A stretch of 64,000 bases of DNA, from the NCBI RefSeq assembly GCF_044751345.1, contig NZ_JBIWXY010000001.1, positions 1-64,000 on the forward strand, written 5' to 3'. Each line of letters starts with the position of its first letter. Positions within the stretch are counted from its first letter, which is position 1. Below are positions 49,995 to 57,817 of this stretch, one piece after another. Source of the DNA: Methylobacillus methanolivorans (GTDB lineage: Bacteria; Pseudomonadota; Gammaproteobacteria; Burkholderiales; Methylophilaceae). The position numbers and the translations under genes are program-made. A model generated the notes under the pieces. The model did not search any database. It was not told the DNA's origin and was given only the letters and a program-made list of their open reading frames with translations.

Positions 49995-50837
49995 ATGCAT
50001 ATTGTTAATAAGAAGTCCTGTATTAATGCTGTTCAAGCTGCGCTTCTTGGTTTTGCTGGGATGATTGCTTTGCAGGCTCAAGCAGCTGATGAATTGAAAG
50101 TATGCGCTGGTAAGGATGAATTGCCTTACTCGAATGACAAACAACAAGGTTTTGAGAATGAAATTGCCAAGGTGATTGGCAAGGCGATGAATCGCAAGGT
50201 CTCATTCGTTTGGTGGTCTGATGCTCGCTACGCAGTTAGGGATTTTCTAGACAAGAAGCAGTGCGATGTTTTACTGGGATTGGATAAAGGCGACCCAAGG
50301 GTGCTGACTACCAAGACCTACTACAAATCTGGCTATGTGTTTGTAACACGTAAGGACAGAGAGATTGATATTCATTCTTGGGATCATCCATATCTCAAGG
50401 AGCGTAACTTCCGACTCGGTTTTCTTCCCGATAGTCCAGCTAAGAACATGATGCTTGAGATTGGTCGTTTTGACGACATGTTCGACTATCTGACCGAACT
50501 GACAGATTTCAAATCCACCCGTAATCGCTACATCAAGATTGATGAGCGCAAGTTGGTGGATGATGTAGTTGCCATGCGCTTGCATGCTGCAGCACTGTGG
50601 GCGCCTAGTGTGGCCAAGTATGTGGCAGAGTCTACAACGCCATTGAATATGGTGTTGATTGAAGACAATGCACAGCGTGCCAATGGCAGCAAGATTCCAA
50701 TGCAGTATGAAACGGTGATGGGTGTAAGGCTTGGGGATGAGGCTTTAAAAGCTGAATTGGACAAGGCCATTACCTCTAGTCAGAAAGAGATTAATGCGGT
50801 TCTTGAAAAAGAGCACATTCCTCTTTTGCCGATCTAG
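49995..50837 (+). CDS. mxaJ: Methanol oxidation protein MxaJ
   Basis: 280-residue periplasmic protein with a signal peptide (ending LQAQAADE, about residue 32) and a solute-binding-protein type fold (KVCAGKDELPYSNDKQQGFENEIAKV). MxaJ is essential in methanol oxidation and is thought to help MxaFI assembly. Position between mxaF and mxaG supports the name. Confidence 0.93.
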   Translation: MHIVNKKSCINAVQAALLGFAGMIALQAQAADELKVCAGKDELPYSNDKQQGFENEIAKVIGKAMNRKVSFVWWSDARYAVRDFLDKKQCDVLLGLDKGDPRVLTTKTYYKSGYVFVTRKDREIDIHSWDHPYLKERNFRLGFLPDSPAKNMMLEIGRFDDMFDYLTELTDFKSTRNRYIKIDERKLVDDVVAMRLHAAALWAPSVAKYVAESTTPLNMVLIEDNAQRANGSKIPMQYETVMGVRLGDEALKAELDKAITSSQKEINAVLEKEHIPLLPI

Positions 50838-50864
50838 TTTTTTTGTGTAACTCCGGGGTAGTAA

Positions 50865-51359
50865 ATGTTTAAAAAATTAGCAGTTGCAGGTGGTTTGAGT
50901 GTGTTTTTGGCATCAGGTTTTGCCTTGATGCCTGCGCAGGCAGATCTGGATTTTCGCGGCACCATTTCTGGTGAGCCTTTGGATTTTACCGGTGAGGAAG
51001 AAAGTCCTCAGTTCAAGGAGTTCAAGAACACTGGTATTAATCCATACAACGGTAACCAGGAAGCTTTGAATAAGGGCTATGTGATCTTTGCTACCGCATG
51101 TTCTGGTTGCCATGGTCACTTGGCTGAAGGCAAGTTGGGTCCTGCATTGAGTGATGACTACTGGACATATCCAACCAACCTTGAAGACAAGGGTTTGTTT
51201 GAGACTATTTACGGCGGTGCAGCCGGTCAAATGGGTCCTCAGCAAGGCTTGCTAGAGCCTGATGAAATTCTGCATGTAATGAGCTGGGTGCGTGCTTTGC
51301 AAACTGAGCCAGAAAAGGCAAAGAAAGCGGTCGATACTTTTGAGCATCGCAACGGGTAA
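50865..51359 (+). CDS. mxaG: Cytochrome c-L (MxaG), electron acceptor of methanol dehydrogenase
   Basis: 164 residues with signal peptide (about 1-26, ending AQA). Heme c site CSGCH at residues 79-83; the probable axial Met is in GAAGQMGPQQGLL. Takes electrons from the PQQ semiquinone of MxaF and passes them to a class I cytochrome c. The gene lies 27 nt after mxaJ. Confidence 0.95.
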   Translation: MFKKLAVAGGLSVFLASGFALMPAQADLDFRGTISGEPLDFTGEEESPQFKEFKNTGINPYNGNQEALNKGYVIFATACSGCHGHLAEGKLGPALSDDYWTYPTNLEDKGLFETIYGGAAGQMGPQQGLLEPDEILHVMSWVRALQTEPEKAKKAVDTFEHRNG

Positions 51360-51384
51360 TTGCAATTAGTCGTGTATTAGGAAT

Positions 51385-51433
51385 TCTACCGGGATGCTGA
51401 CTGGTGGCACCGGTAGATAAGTAGTACCACCAG
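51385..51433 (+). promoter_or_regulatory. Interlocking hairpins (pseudoknot geometry) before mxaI
   Basis: Helix A: TCTACCGG (51385-51392) with CCGGTAGA (51410-51417). Helix B: CTGGTGG (51401-51407) with CCACCAG (51427-51433). The 5' strand of B lies in the loop of A and its 3' strand lies beyond A, so they form an H-type pseudoknot or two exclusive states. The structure ends 13 nt before the mxaI ribosome site AAGGAG (51446-51451). Not followed by T. Confidence 0.55.
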
Positions 51434-51457
51434 CAACCATAACACAAGGAGATATCA

Positions 51458-51733
51458 ATGAAACGCGTTTTGACATTAGTAGCAACCGTAGGTGCGATGG
51501 TTGCCTCTGGCCTTGCTTTTGCATATGACGGCCAAACCTGTAAAGAAGCTGGCAACTGCTGGGAAGCTAAGCCTGGCTATCCTGAAAAGATTGCTGGTTC
51601 CAAGTACGATCCTAAGCACGATGCTGCTGAACTCAGCAAGCAAGAAGCTGCTATCAAGGCAATTGATGAGCGCAATGCAAAGCGTATTGCCAATGCAAAG
51701 GCAACTGGCAGTTTCAAGTTTGACGTGAAGTAA
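51458..51733 (+). CDS. mxaI: Methanol dehydrogenase small subunit MxaI
   Basis: 91-residue beta subunit: signal peptide 1-22 (ending AFAYDG), then a mature chain of about 70 residues with one disulfide pair (QTCKEAGNCWEA), a Pro/Gly/Tyr region wrapping MxaF, and a Lys-rich helix (KQEAAIKAIDERNAKRIANAKA). Found only with Ca-type MxaF. Excellent ribosome site AAGGAG 6 nt before ATG 51458. Confidence 0.97.
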   Translation: MKRVLTLVATVGAMVASGLAFAYDGQTCKEAGNCWEAKPGYPEKIAGSKYDPKHDAAELSKQEAAIKAIDERNAKRIANAKATGSFKFDVK

Positions 51734-51748
51734 GCTTGTGATATGTCG

Positions 51749-51784
51749 AAGGCTGATGTCCGGATACGGACATCAGCCTTTTTA
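51749..51784 (+). terminator. Terminator between mxaI and mxaR
   Basis: AAGGCTGATGTCCG (51749-51762) with CGGACATCAGCCTT (51767-51780) form a 14-bp perfect stem with GATA loop, followed by a T run. It should stop most transcripts after the structural genes mxaFJGI, so mxaR and later genes are expressed at lower level or from their own promoter. Confidence 0.92.
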
Positions 51785-51871
51785 CTCATAAGCGCGATAT
51801 GGTGATTTATTTCAATGACATTTTCTTAAGTGTCATTCAAATAAAATCTTCAGTCAGCAGGATGCAATAAG

Positions 51872-52891
51872 ATGCAAGAGCAAATAAATCTGAATGAGTG
51901 GCGTGAGCGTGCACTCTCATTTGAGCAATCTGCCAATAAGGTAGTGCTGGGGCTGGAGAAACAGGTTCGGGCACTGACAATCGCCATTTTCTCCCGTGGT
52001 CATGTCCTGCTGGAAGGTGATGTCGGGGTAGGTAAAACCACGTTGCTGAAAGCAGCTTCCCGCTTGCTTGGTGGTGCTTACCAGCGGATTGAGGGCGCTA
52101 TTGATCTCATGCCTGGTGATTTTCTTTACCATGCTTATATTGATCAAAACGGTCAACCAGCTGTTGCGCCCGGCCCATTGTTGCGGCATGAAGAAAATCT
52201 TGCTGTATTTTTCTTCAATGAAATCAATCGCGCCCGCCCACAAGCACATTCTTTGTTGCTAAGGCTGATGGCTGAACGTAGCGTCAATGCGTTCAACCGT
52301 GATTATTTCTTCCCTCATCTCACTGTGTTTGCTGACCGTAACGGCCTTGAGCGTGAAGAAACATTTGAATTGCCTGCTGCTGCACGTGATCGTTTCTTTA
52401 TGGAAATCTCAGTGACTGCGCCTGAAGACAAAGCACTGCAACGCGACTTGATGTTCAGCACACGTTTCCACGATGCGGATGCTTTGATTGAGACCTTAGA
52501 ACCAGGCATTGTGCCCTACGACAAGCTCAATGCAGTATCAGCGACGATCCAAGAAAATGTACGCGCCGAGTTGGCCTTGCAGGATTACGCTGTCAACATC
52601 TGGCAGGCCTTGCGTCACCCAGAGCGTCTTGGCATCGAGATTGAGGACGTTGATATCACTCGCTTGGTGGCAGGTGGCGCTAGTCCTCGTGGTATGGCCA
52701 TGTTGATGCGCGCAGCACGTACCCGTGCGTGGCTGGAAGGCCGAGATTATCTTACTCCCGATGATATTCGCGCTGTTTTCCCTGAGACCGTGGGGCACCG
52801 TGTGTTCTTTACACCCGCGTATGAATTGCGCCGTGAAGATATTGCCCCTGCATTGCTGAGCGGCGTACTCAACAAGATCCCTGCGCCTTAA
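51872..52891 (+). CDS. mxaR: MoxR-type AAA ATPase MxaR
   Basis: 339 residues; Walker A GDVGVGKTTLL (about 49-59), Walker B FFNEINRA, and MoxR features. MoxR ATPases act with vWA proteins as metal-insertion or folding chaperones; here the vWA partners are MxaC and MxaL. First gene of mxaRSACKLD. The start ATG 51872 gives the usual N-terminus. Confidence 0.94.
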   Translation: MQEQINLNEWRERALSFEQSANKVVLGLEKQVRALTIAIFSRGHVLLEGDVGVGKTTLLKAASRLLGGAYQRIEGAIDLMPGDFLYHAYIDQNGQPAVAPGPLLRHEENLAVFFFNEINRARPQAHSLLLRLMAERSVNAFNRDYFFPHLTVFADRNGLEREETFELPAAARDRFFMEISVTAPEDKALQRDLMFSTRFHDADALIETLEPGIVPYDKLNAVSATIQENVRAELALQDYAVNIWQALRHPERLGIEIEDVDITRLVAGGASPRGMAMLMRAARTRAWLEGRDYLTPDDIRAVFPETVGHRVFFTPAYELRREDIAPALLSGVLNKIPAP

Positions 52892-52922
52892 GTTGGACAG
52901 GCCCTGACAGGCAAGCATTATT

Positions 52923-53786
52923 GTGGCAAGTTTCACACCCCAGGAATTTTATTATCACCTGCGTTGGCGCGCTCGCGGTGCTCAGCCGGGTGCGCATGCA
53001 ACACGTACGCCAGGTAGCGGCACAGACTTTGCCGGGCATGTCCCCTTCATGGATAACCCCGATCCACGCCGTTTGGATCTGCGTGCAAGCCTGAGAGTGA
53101 TTCCGCGACGTTACGTGGTGCGATCTTTCTTCGAGCGTGGCGCAATCGTTGTGTATGCCTTGCTGGATATGTCAGCTTCTATGCGTTTTGCCGGGAATGC
53201 GGAAAAAAAGCGATTGCTGGCGGATATTTCGGCAGCGATTGCCTGGTCTAGCACGCGTCATGGTGATGCTTTTTCGCTATTGGCCTGTGATGATGTCGTG
53301 AGGCAGGATCTATTTACACCGCCATCTTCCCGGCGTGGCTTGGCGCACGAGTTGCACCAAAAAATATTACACGCCGACATCCACCCGCAATCGGGCGCCA
53401 AAGGCTTGCCCAAAGCCATTGAGCAGGTGCGCCCAAGCCGCTCCCTTGTGTTTCTGATTTCAGATTTTCACCTGGATGAAGCGTTGCTGAGTAATACCTT
53501 GTCCAGCTTTTCCACTCATGATGTTGTGCCATTGGTGCTTTGGGATAGCAGTGAATATCGTGACCTTCCCGATTGGGGATGGGCTCGTGTTCGCGATATG
53601 GAGGGTGGGGGTGATCGGTCCATATTCCTGCGTCGTAGCCTCAAGCGTGAAATTGAGCAACGCTACCTTGCCCGCAAGGATGAACTCAAGAGGCTGTGTC
53701 GGCAATACGGTGCCCGCGCACCATTTTTCATTGAAGATAAATTTGATGCTGGCTTGCTGACGCGTCATCTTTTGGAGGCTAGTTAA
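52923..53786 (+). CDS. mxaS: MxaS, DUF58-type protein
   Basis: 287-residue DUF58/vWA-like protein; a GTG start at 52923 is assumed. Contains HVPFMDNPDPRRLDLRASL (DUF58 core) and ALLDMSASMRFAG, a DMSAS MIDAS-like motif. In the mxa system it belongs to calcium insertion/activation of methanol dehydrogenase. Its stop overlaps the mxaA start by 1 nt (at 53786). Confidence 0.9.
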   Translation: MASFTPQEFYYHLRWRARGAQPGAHATRTPGSGTDFAGHVPFMDNPDPRRLDLRASLRVIPRRYVVRSFFERGAIVVYALLDMSASMRFAGNAEKKRLLADISAAIAWSSTRHGDAFSLLACDDVVRQDLFTPPSSRRGLAHELHQKILHADIHPQSGAKGLPKAIEQVRPSRSLVFLISDFHLDEALLSNTLSSFSTHDVVPLVLWDSSEYRDLPDWGWARVRDMEGGGDRSIFLRRSLKREIEQRYLARKDELKRLCRQYGARAPFFIEDKFDAGLLTRHLLEAS

Positions 53787-54658
53787 TGAGACGTGTATTG
53801 TTGTCTTTGCTATTTCTGAGCTTGCCTGCTTTTGCTGCCGAGAAAAGCATTAATGCCCAGTCTTTCATCCGCGATATTGGTTATCGCGTAGGGGATGTGG
53901 TTGAGCAACGAGTAGAAGTCATCGTACCAGCGGGATTTGAGCTTGATGAGAGTTCTCTGCCCAAGCGTCTGGGAGCTGGTGCTCATATTGAGCTGCGTGA
54001 TGTCACACATCAAACCGAGCGAGTCAGCAAGGGTATTAAGCATACTTTCCTATTTGATTGGCAAGTATTCCGCACCTTGCGCGATGTGCGGCCTATCCCC
54101 TTACGTGCGCTGGATTTGCAATTCCGCCAGGGCAGTGAAATATTGGTAGCCCGCTTGCAACCGGCAGAAATCCTGATGGCACCAATGTTGCCCACGATGC
54201 TGACCAAGGAGCAGGCAACGCCGCGCGAAGCCATTGAGCCTCAAATTCAGCCATTGCAGCCCATCCTGCAGCAATTAGGTTGGTCTATTGTGGGATTGCT
54301 GGTAGCGGTTTTATATTTTGCCTGGCGTTTTGATTGCTTGCCGTTTAAAACACAACATGCGAGTCCTTTCCGCAAGGCGCAACGCGAAATTCGACGCCTG
54401 GGCAAGCAACAAGAGGCGTTGCCGCAATCCATGCGTATCTTGAGCCGTGCTTTCAATGACTATGCTAATACAGCTGTTACCCAAGAAGGCCTCAAGCATT
54501 TTTTCAGCCAACATCCTGAAACACAGCCATTACAGGCGGAAATAGAAAAATTCTTTCTCGCGACACAAGAGCTTTTTTTCGCCGGTAAGTCAGAAACAAT
54601 CAGCAAGCCTGAAGTAGAGAAATTGGCACGTCAGTTGAGCCTGATGGAGACGCCGTGA
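53786..54658 (+). CDS. mxaA: MxaA, methanol dehydrogenase maturation protein
   Basis: 290 residues: signal peptide 1-17 (ending FAAEK), periplasmic beta-rich N-terminal half, one membrane helix near residues 166-186 (IVGLLVAVLYFAWRF), and a basic cytoplasmic C-terminus. Required for Ca2+ insertion in Methylorubrum mutants (family knowledge). Overlaps mxaC by 4 nt. Confidence 0.9.
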   Translation: MRRVLLSLLFLSLPAFAAEKSINAQSFIRDIGYRVGDVVEQRVEVIVPAGFELDESSLPKRLGAGAHIELRDVTHQTERVSKGIKHTFLFDWQVFRTLRDVRPIPLRALDLQFRQGSEILVARLQPAEILMAPMLPTMLTKEQATPREAIEPQIQPLQPILQQLGWSIVGLLVAVLYFAWRFDCLPFKTQHASPFRKAQREIRRLGKQQEALPQSMRILSRAFNDYANTAVTQEGLKHFFSQHPETQPLQAEIEKFFLATQELFFAGKSETISKPEVEKLARQLSLMETP

Positions 54659-55656
54659 ACGAGTTTCTCCAGAATGCGGGTGCTGGCTTGCATGCGCCAG
54701 GCTGGCTGCTATTGCTGCTTCTGGCCTTGGTGCCCTTGCTTGTGCGCGGGCACGCTGCTTTTCCTTATCCATCCATTTCACGCCTACCCGAGGATGAGCT
54801 TTCGCTCTGGATCGAACGTTTCTGGCGTTGGGCTGGAGCGTTGGCAATCGCTGCGATAGCGGTTGCATTGTCTGGGCCATATTGGGGTGAAAAACAGTTG
54901 GAAAAAGTCGGGCGCGGAGCGCACGTCATGATTGTGCTGGATCGTAGTGCCAGCATGAATGACAGCTTTGCTGATTCTGCCAAGAATGATAGTGAATCAA
55001 AAATGTCGGCAGCCCGCCGCGTACTTCAATCGTTTGTGAACCAGAGCAGGGAAGATTTGCTTGGTATGGTGACCTTTAGCACTTCTCCTATCTTGGTTGC
55101 TCCTTTGGGTGGTGATCGTGAAGCGGTGCTGGCGGCACTGCGTGCCACTGAAGCAGGTGGTATGGGTTTCACTGCTGTTGCGCGCGGTCTTGGCATGGCG
55201 CTGGATTATTTTGAGGGGCGTCCGGTGACCGGTGCTCGTGCCATCTTGCTGGTGTCTGATGGTGGCGCGCACTTGGATGTGAAAACGCAAGATACCTTGC
55301 GTGAAATGTTTCACCGCCAAGGAGCCTCTCTTTACTGGGTGTATCTGCGCTCAGCGAATGGCGTAAGCATCAAAAGCGCTCCTGAAGATGAAGATCTTGA
55401 TGCTTATCCAGAACACCAGCTACATGATTATTTCAAGTCCTTGGGTGTGAACTACCATATTTATGAAGCCGAGAGCCCTAAAGCGGTGGAAGAGGCTTTG
55501 GCTGATATTGCAGAGTTGAAGAACCAGCCCGTGAAATATTACGAAGCAGCTGCGCGCCAGGATTTGAGTTGGATATTTTATTTATTGTCGCTGTTGTGTG
55601 TTGCAGCTTTATTCGCCCTACACCTGACGGAGGTTAAGAGATGGCGCGCCGTTTAA
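54655..55656 (+). CDS. mxaC: MxaC, membrane vWA protein
   Basis: 333 residues with two N-terminal membrane helices (LLLLLALVPLLV and ALAIAAIAVAL regions), a vWA domain with MIDAS motif VLDRSASMNDS (about 100-110), and a C-terminal helix (FYLLSLLCVAALFAL). Partner of the MxaR ATPase in methanol dehydrogenase activation. Its end overlaps the start of mxaK by 16 nt. Confidence 0.93.
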   Translation: MNEFLQNAGAGLHAPGWLLLLLLALVPLLVRGHAAFPYPSISRLPEDELSLWIERFWRWAGALAIAAIAVALSGPYWGEKQLEKVGRGAHVMIVLDRSASMNDSFADSAKNDSESKMSAARRVLQSFVNQSREDLLGMVTFSTSPILVAPLGGDREAVLAALRATEAGGMGFTAVARGLGMALDYFEGRPVTGARAILLVSDGGAHLDVKTQDTLREMFHRQGASLYWVYLRSANGVSIKSAPEDEDLDAYPEHQLHDYFKSLGVNYHIYEAESPKAVEEALADIAELKNQPVKYYEAAARQDLSWIFYLLSLLCVAALFALHLTEVKRWRAV

Positions 55657-56213
55657 GGTTGTTTCCCTGGATGTTGCTTTTACTGGTATTGGCTATTGCA
55701 GGCCTCGTCTGGAGTGGTCTGAACTTGTATCGTGCCAGCGTTTACAACCACAAGCTTGAAGCCGGGCAGTTGCAGGGAGGCCAGTCCGCTAGGGAGTTGT
55801 TTGCCGATGCCGCATTGCTGGCTGAGCAGGGCCAGACAGAGAAAGCCCTGGAGTTATATATTGAGGCAGCAGCCAAGGGGGATGACGCGTTGCGCAAGGC
55901 GGCTTATTTCAACTCTGGCAACCTGTACCTCGCACAAAGTGTTGATACCCTCGAAAGTGAAGGATATGTGGCCTGGGATAAGGTCGGCCCGTTGATGTCA
56001 CTATGTAAGGAAAACTACAGCAAGGCTCTGTTGATTGACCCAGAGTGGATTGAGGCTAAATACAATCTGGAGCTTGCATTGAGACTCTCCCCCACGTTTG
56101 CCGGCGTCAAGACGCCCAATCGCTACAACGAGGATGATGATGAAGTGAAGGAAGACGAAAAGCGCCCTGATGGTTGGCCTTCGATTCCTGGTTTTCCTAG
56201 AGGGATGCCTTGA
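55641..56213 (+). CDS. mxaK: MxaK, TPR-like membrane protein
   Basis: 190 residues; one N-terminal membrane helix (residues 9-29), then a helical TPR-like periplasmic region (residues 50-140; QGQTEKALELYIEAAAKGDD, KENYSKALLIDPEWIEAKYN) and an acidic Pro-rich tail. Overlaps mxaC by 16 nt and mxaL by 4 nt, so translation is coupled. Confidence 0.9.
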   Translation: MARRLRLFPWMLLLLVLAIAGLVWSGLNLYRASVYNHKLEAGQLQGGQSARELFADAALLAEQGQTEKALELYIEAAAKGDDALRKAAYFNSGNLYLAQSVDTLESEGYVAWDKVGPLMSLCKENYSKALLIDPEWIEAKYNLELALRLSPTFAGVKTPNRYNEDDDEVKEDEKRPDGWPSIPGFPRGMP

Positions 56214-57241
56214 TTTTGCAGCACTGGAAATTATCTCGCCTAGATTTGCGAGGCCGCATGATGCTGGCCAGCGTGATATTGCTGTCCGTTACCATGCTAA
56301 GCCCGCATGCGACCTTGCCGCGCCGGGTGTTTGACTGGTTTTTTGTGCTGGACATCACGCAAAGTATGAATGTGCGTGATTACACGCTAGATGGTAAAAG
56401 TATCAGTCGGCTGGAATTATCCAAAAAGGCCATGCGTGAGGCTCTGCGTGATCTGCCTTGCGGCTCAACTGTGGCACTGGGTATGTTCACCGAGCGAGGT
56501 GCGCAAAATATTGTGCGCCCACTGGAGGTCTGCGCGCATTTTTCGGCATTGGATCAGACCATAGATCATATGGATTGGCGCATGGCCTGGGCTGCTGACT
56601 CATTCATCACGCATGGGGTGTTAAGTGGCATTGAGCTTTCTGCCAAGTTGGGGCCGGATGTTCACCTGGCATTTTTCACCGATGGACATCAAGCACCGCC
56701 ATCCAACCCTGATTACCTGCCCAAGTTCGAAGGTAAACCTGGAGAGGTGGGAGGTATTCTTGTCGGCACAGGAAAAGAGGAGCTCAGCAGAATTCCTAAG
56801 CTGGATGAGCATGACAACATCATTGGCTACTGGGAACTAGAAGAGGTGATGCGATTTGCTACCTTTGGCATGTTCACTTCCAAGTCTGTGCATGACATGG
56901 AAAAAGACATGGAGGTCGAAGAGGATGATGACGGCCTTAATCGCCGTAATGCCTCTCATGGACGCAACCCAGCAGAAGATACCAAAGCGAATTTGTCCGG
57001 ACTTAATGAAAAAGAGTTGAAACAATTGGCTGAGACCACAGGTCTGAAATACAAGCGCCTGGATTCTCCTCATGGATTCGCTAGTGATGCGACAGCGACC
57101 AGTATGGCAACTTGGCGCTCTGGTAAAACTGATTTAAGACCCTGGTTTGCCTTGCCTGCATTGTTACTGATTTTGGCATTCTTCATGCCACCAAGATTTT
57201 TTGATTTCGTTCAACAACATTTGAGGTTTAAAAAGAGATGA
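56210..57241 (+). CDS. mxaL: MxaL, second vWA protein
   Basis: 343 residues, start TTG/ATT region with first codon at 56210 (overlap of 4 nt with mxaK). N-terminal membrane helix (about 15-35), vWA domain with VLDITQSMNVRD (MIDAS with T/S), and a C-terminal helix (ALLLILAFFMPPRFF). The middle has an acidic run (MEKDMEVEEDDDG). Works with MxaC, MxaK and MxaR. Overlaps mxaD by 4 nt. Confidence 0.92.
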   Translation: MILQHWKLSRLDLRGRMMLASVILLSVTMLSPHATLPRRVFDWFFVLDITQSMNVRDYTLDGKSISRLELSKKAMREALRDLPCGSTVALGMFTERGAQNIVRPLEVCAHFSALDQTIDHMDWRMAWAADSFITHGVLSGIELSAKLGPDVHLAFFTDGHQAPPSNPDYLPKFEGKPGEVGGILVGTGKEELSRIPKLDEHDNIIGYWELEEVMRFATFGMFTSKSVHDMEKDMEVEEDDDGLNRRNASHGRNPAEDTKANLSGLNEKELKQLAETTGLKYKRLDSPHGFASDATATSMATWRSGKTDLRPWFALPALLLILAFFMPPRFFDFVQQHLRFKKR

Positions 57242-57741
57242 AGTTACTTATTGCTGTACTCAGCCTTGCCATTGCGGCACCTGCGTTTGCACACGGCCCT
57301 ACGCCTCGCAAAACGGATGAAGCTGTTGTAGTGAAGGCTGCTCCAGATGCCGTATGGGCCAAGATTGCCGAGCCTTGTGGCATTGCCAAATGGCATCCTG
57401 AAGTGAAGGCTTGCGAAGTTGTCGATGACAAAACATCCAACATTACGCTGAAGAATGGCGGCAAGATTCAGCAGCAGGTGGATGAGTTAGATGTAGCAAA
57501 CAAGACATTGAACTACCGTCTCGGTGGTGAAATCGCGCTGGAAGCCTTGCCTGTGAGTTCCTTGACAGGCCGTATCAAGGTTGAAGCAGACGGTAGCAAC
57601 GCTAAGGTAAGCTGGATGGCACGATTCTACCGTTTTGATACTGGTAATGAGCCGCCTGAAGGTCAGGACGACGAAACTGCACAAAACGCAGTGGATAGCT
57701 TCATCAAGGCTGGTCTTGCTGGCTTGGAGTCAGGCAAGTAA
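57238..57741 (+). CDS. mxaD: MxaD, periplasmic SRPBCC-fold protein
   Basis: 167 residues, signal peptide 1-19 (ending AFAHG), then an SRPBCC/polyketide-cyclase-like fold (VVKAAPDAVWAKIAEPCG). In other methylotrophs MxaD stimulates electron transfer from methanol dehydrogenase to cytochrome cL. Last gene of the cluster; a terminator follows. mxaE, mxaH and mxaB are not next to it. Confidence 0.92.
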   Translation: MKLLIAVLSLAIAAPAFAHGPTPRKTDEAVVVKAAPDAVWAKIAEPCGIAKWHPEVKACEVVDDKTSNITLKNGGKIQQQVDELDVANKTLNYRLGGEIALEALPVSSLTGRIKVEADGSNAKVSWMARFYRFDTGNEPPEGQDDETAQNAVDSFIKAGLAGLESGK

Positions 57742-57769
57742 ATCACGATTGATCTGACATCAGATAGAT

Positions 57770-57800
57770 AAAAGGGCAGGTGACATACCTGCCCTTTTTA
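57770..57800. terminator. Terminator after mxaD, shared with the convergent decarboxylase gene
   Basis: AAAAGGGCAGGT (57770-57781) with ACCTGCCCTTTT (57787-57798), loop GACAT. A and T runs on both sides allow termination in both directions. Confidence 0.92.
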
Positions 57801-57817
57801 TTGGGTGACACTTTATG

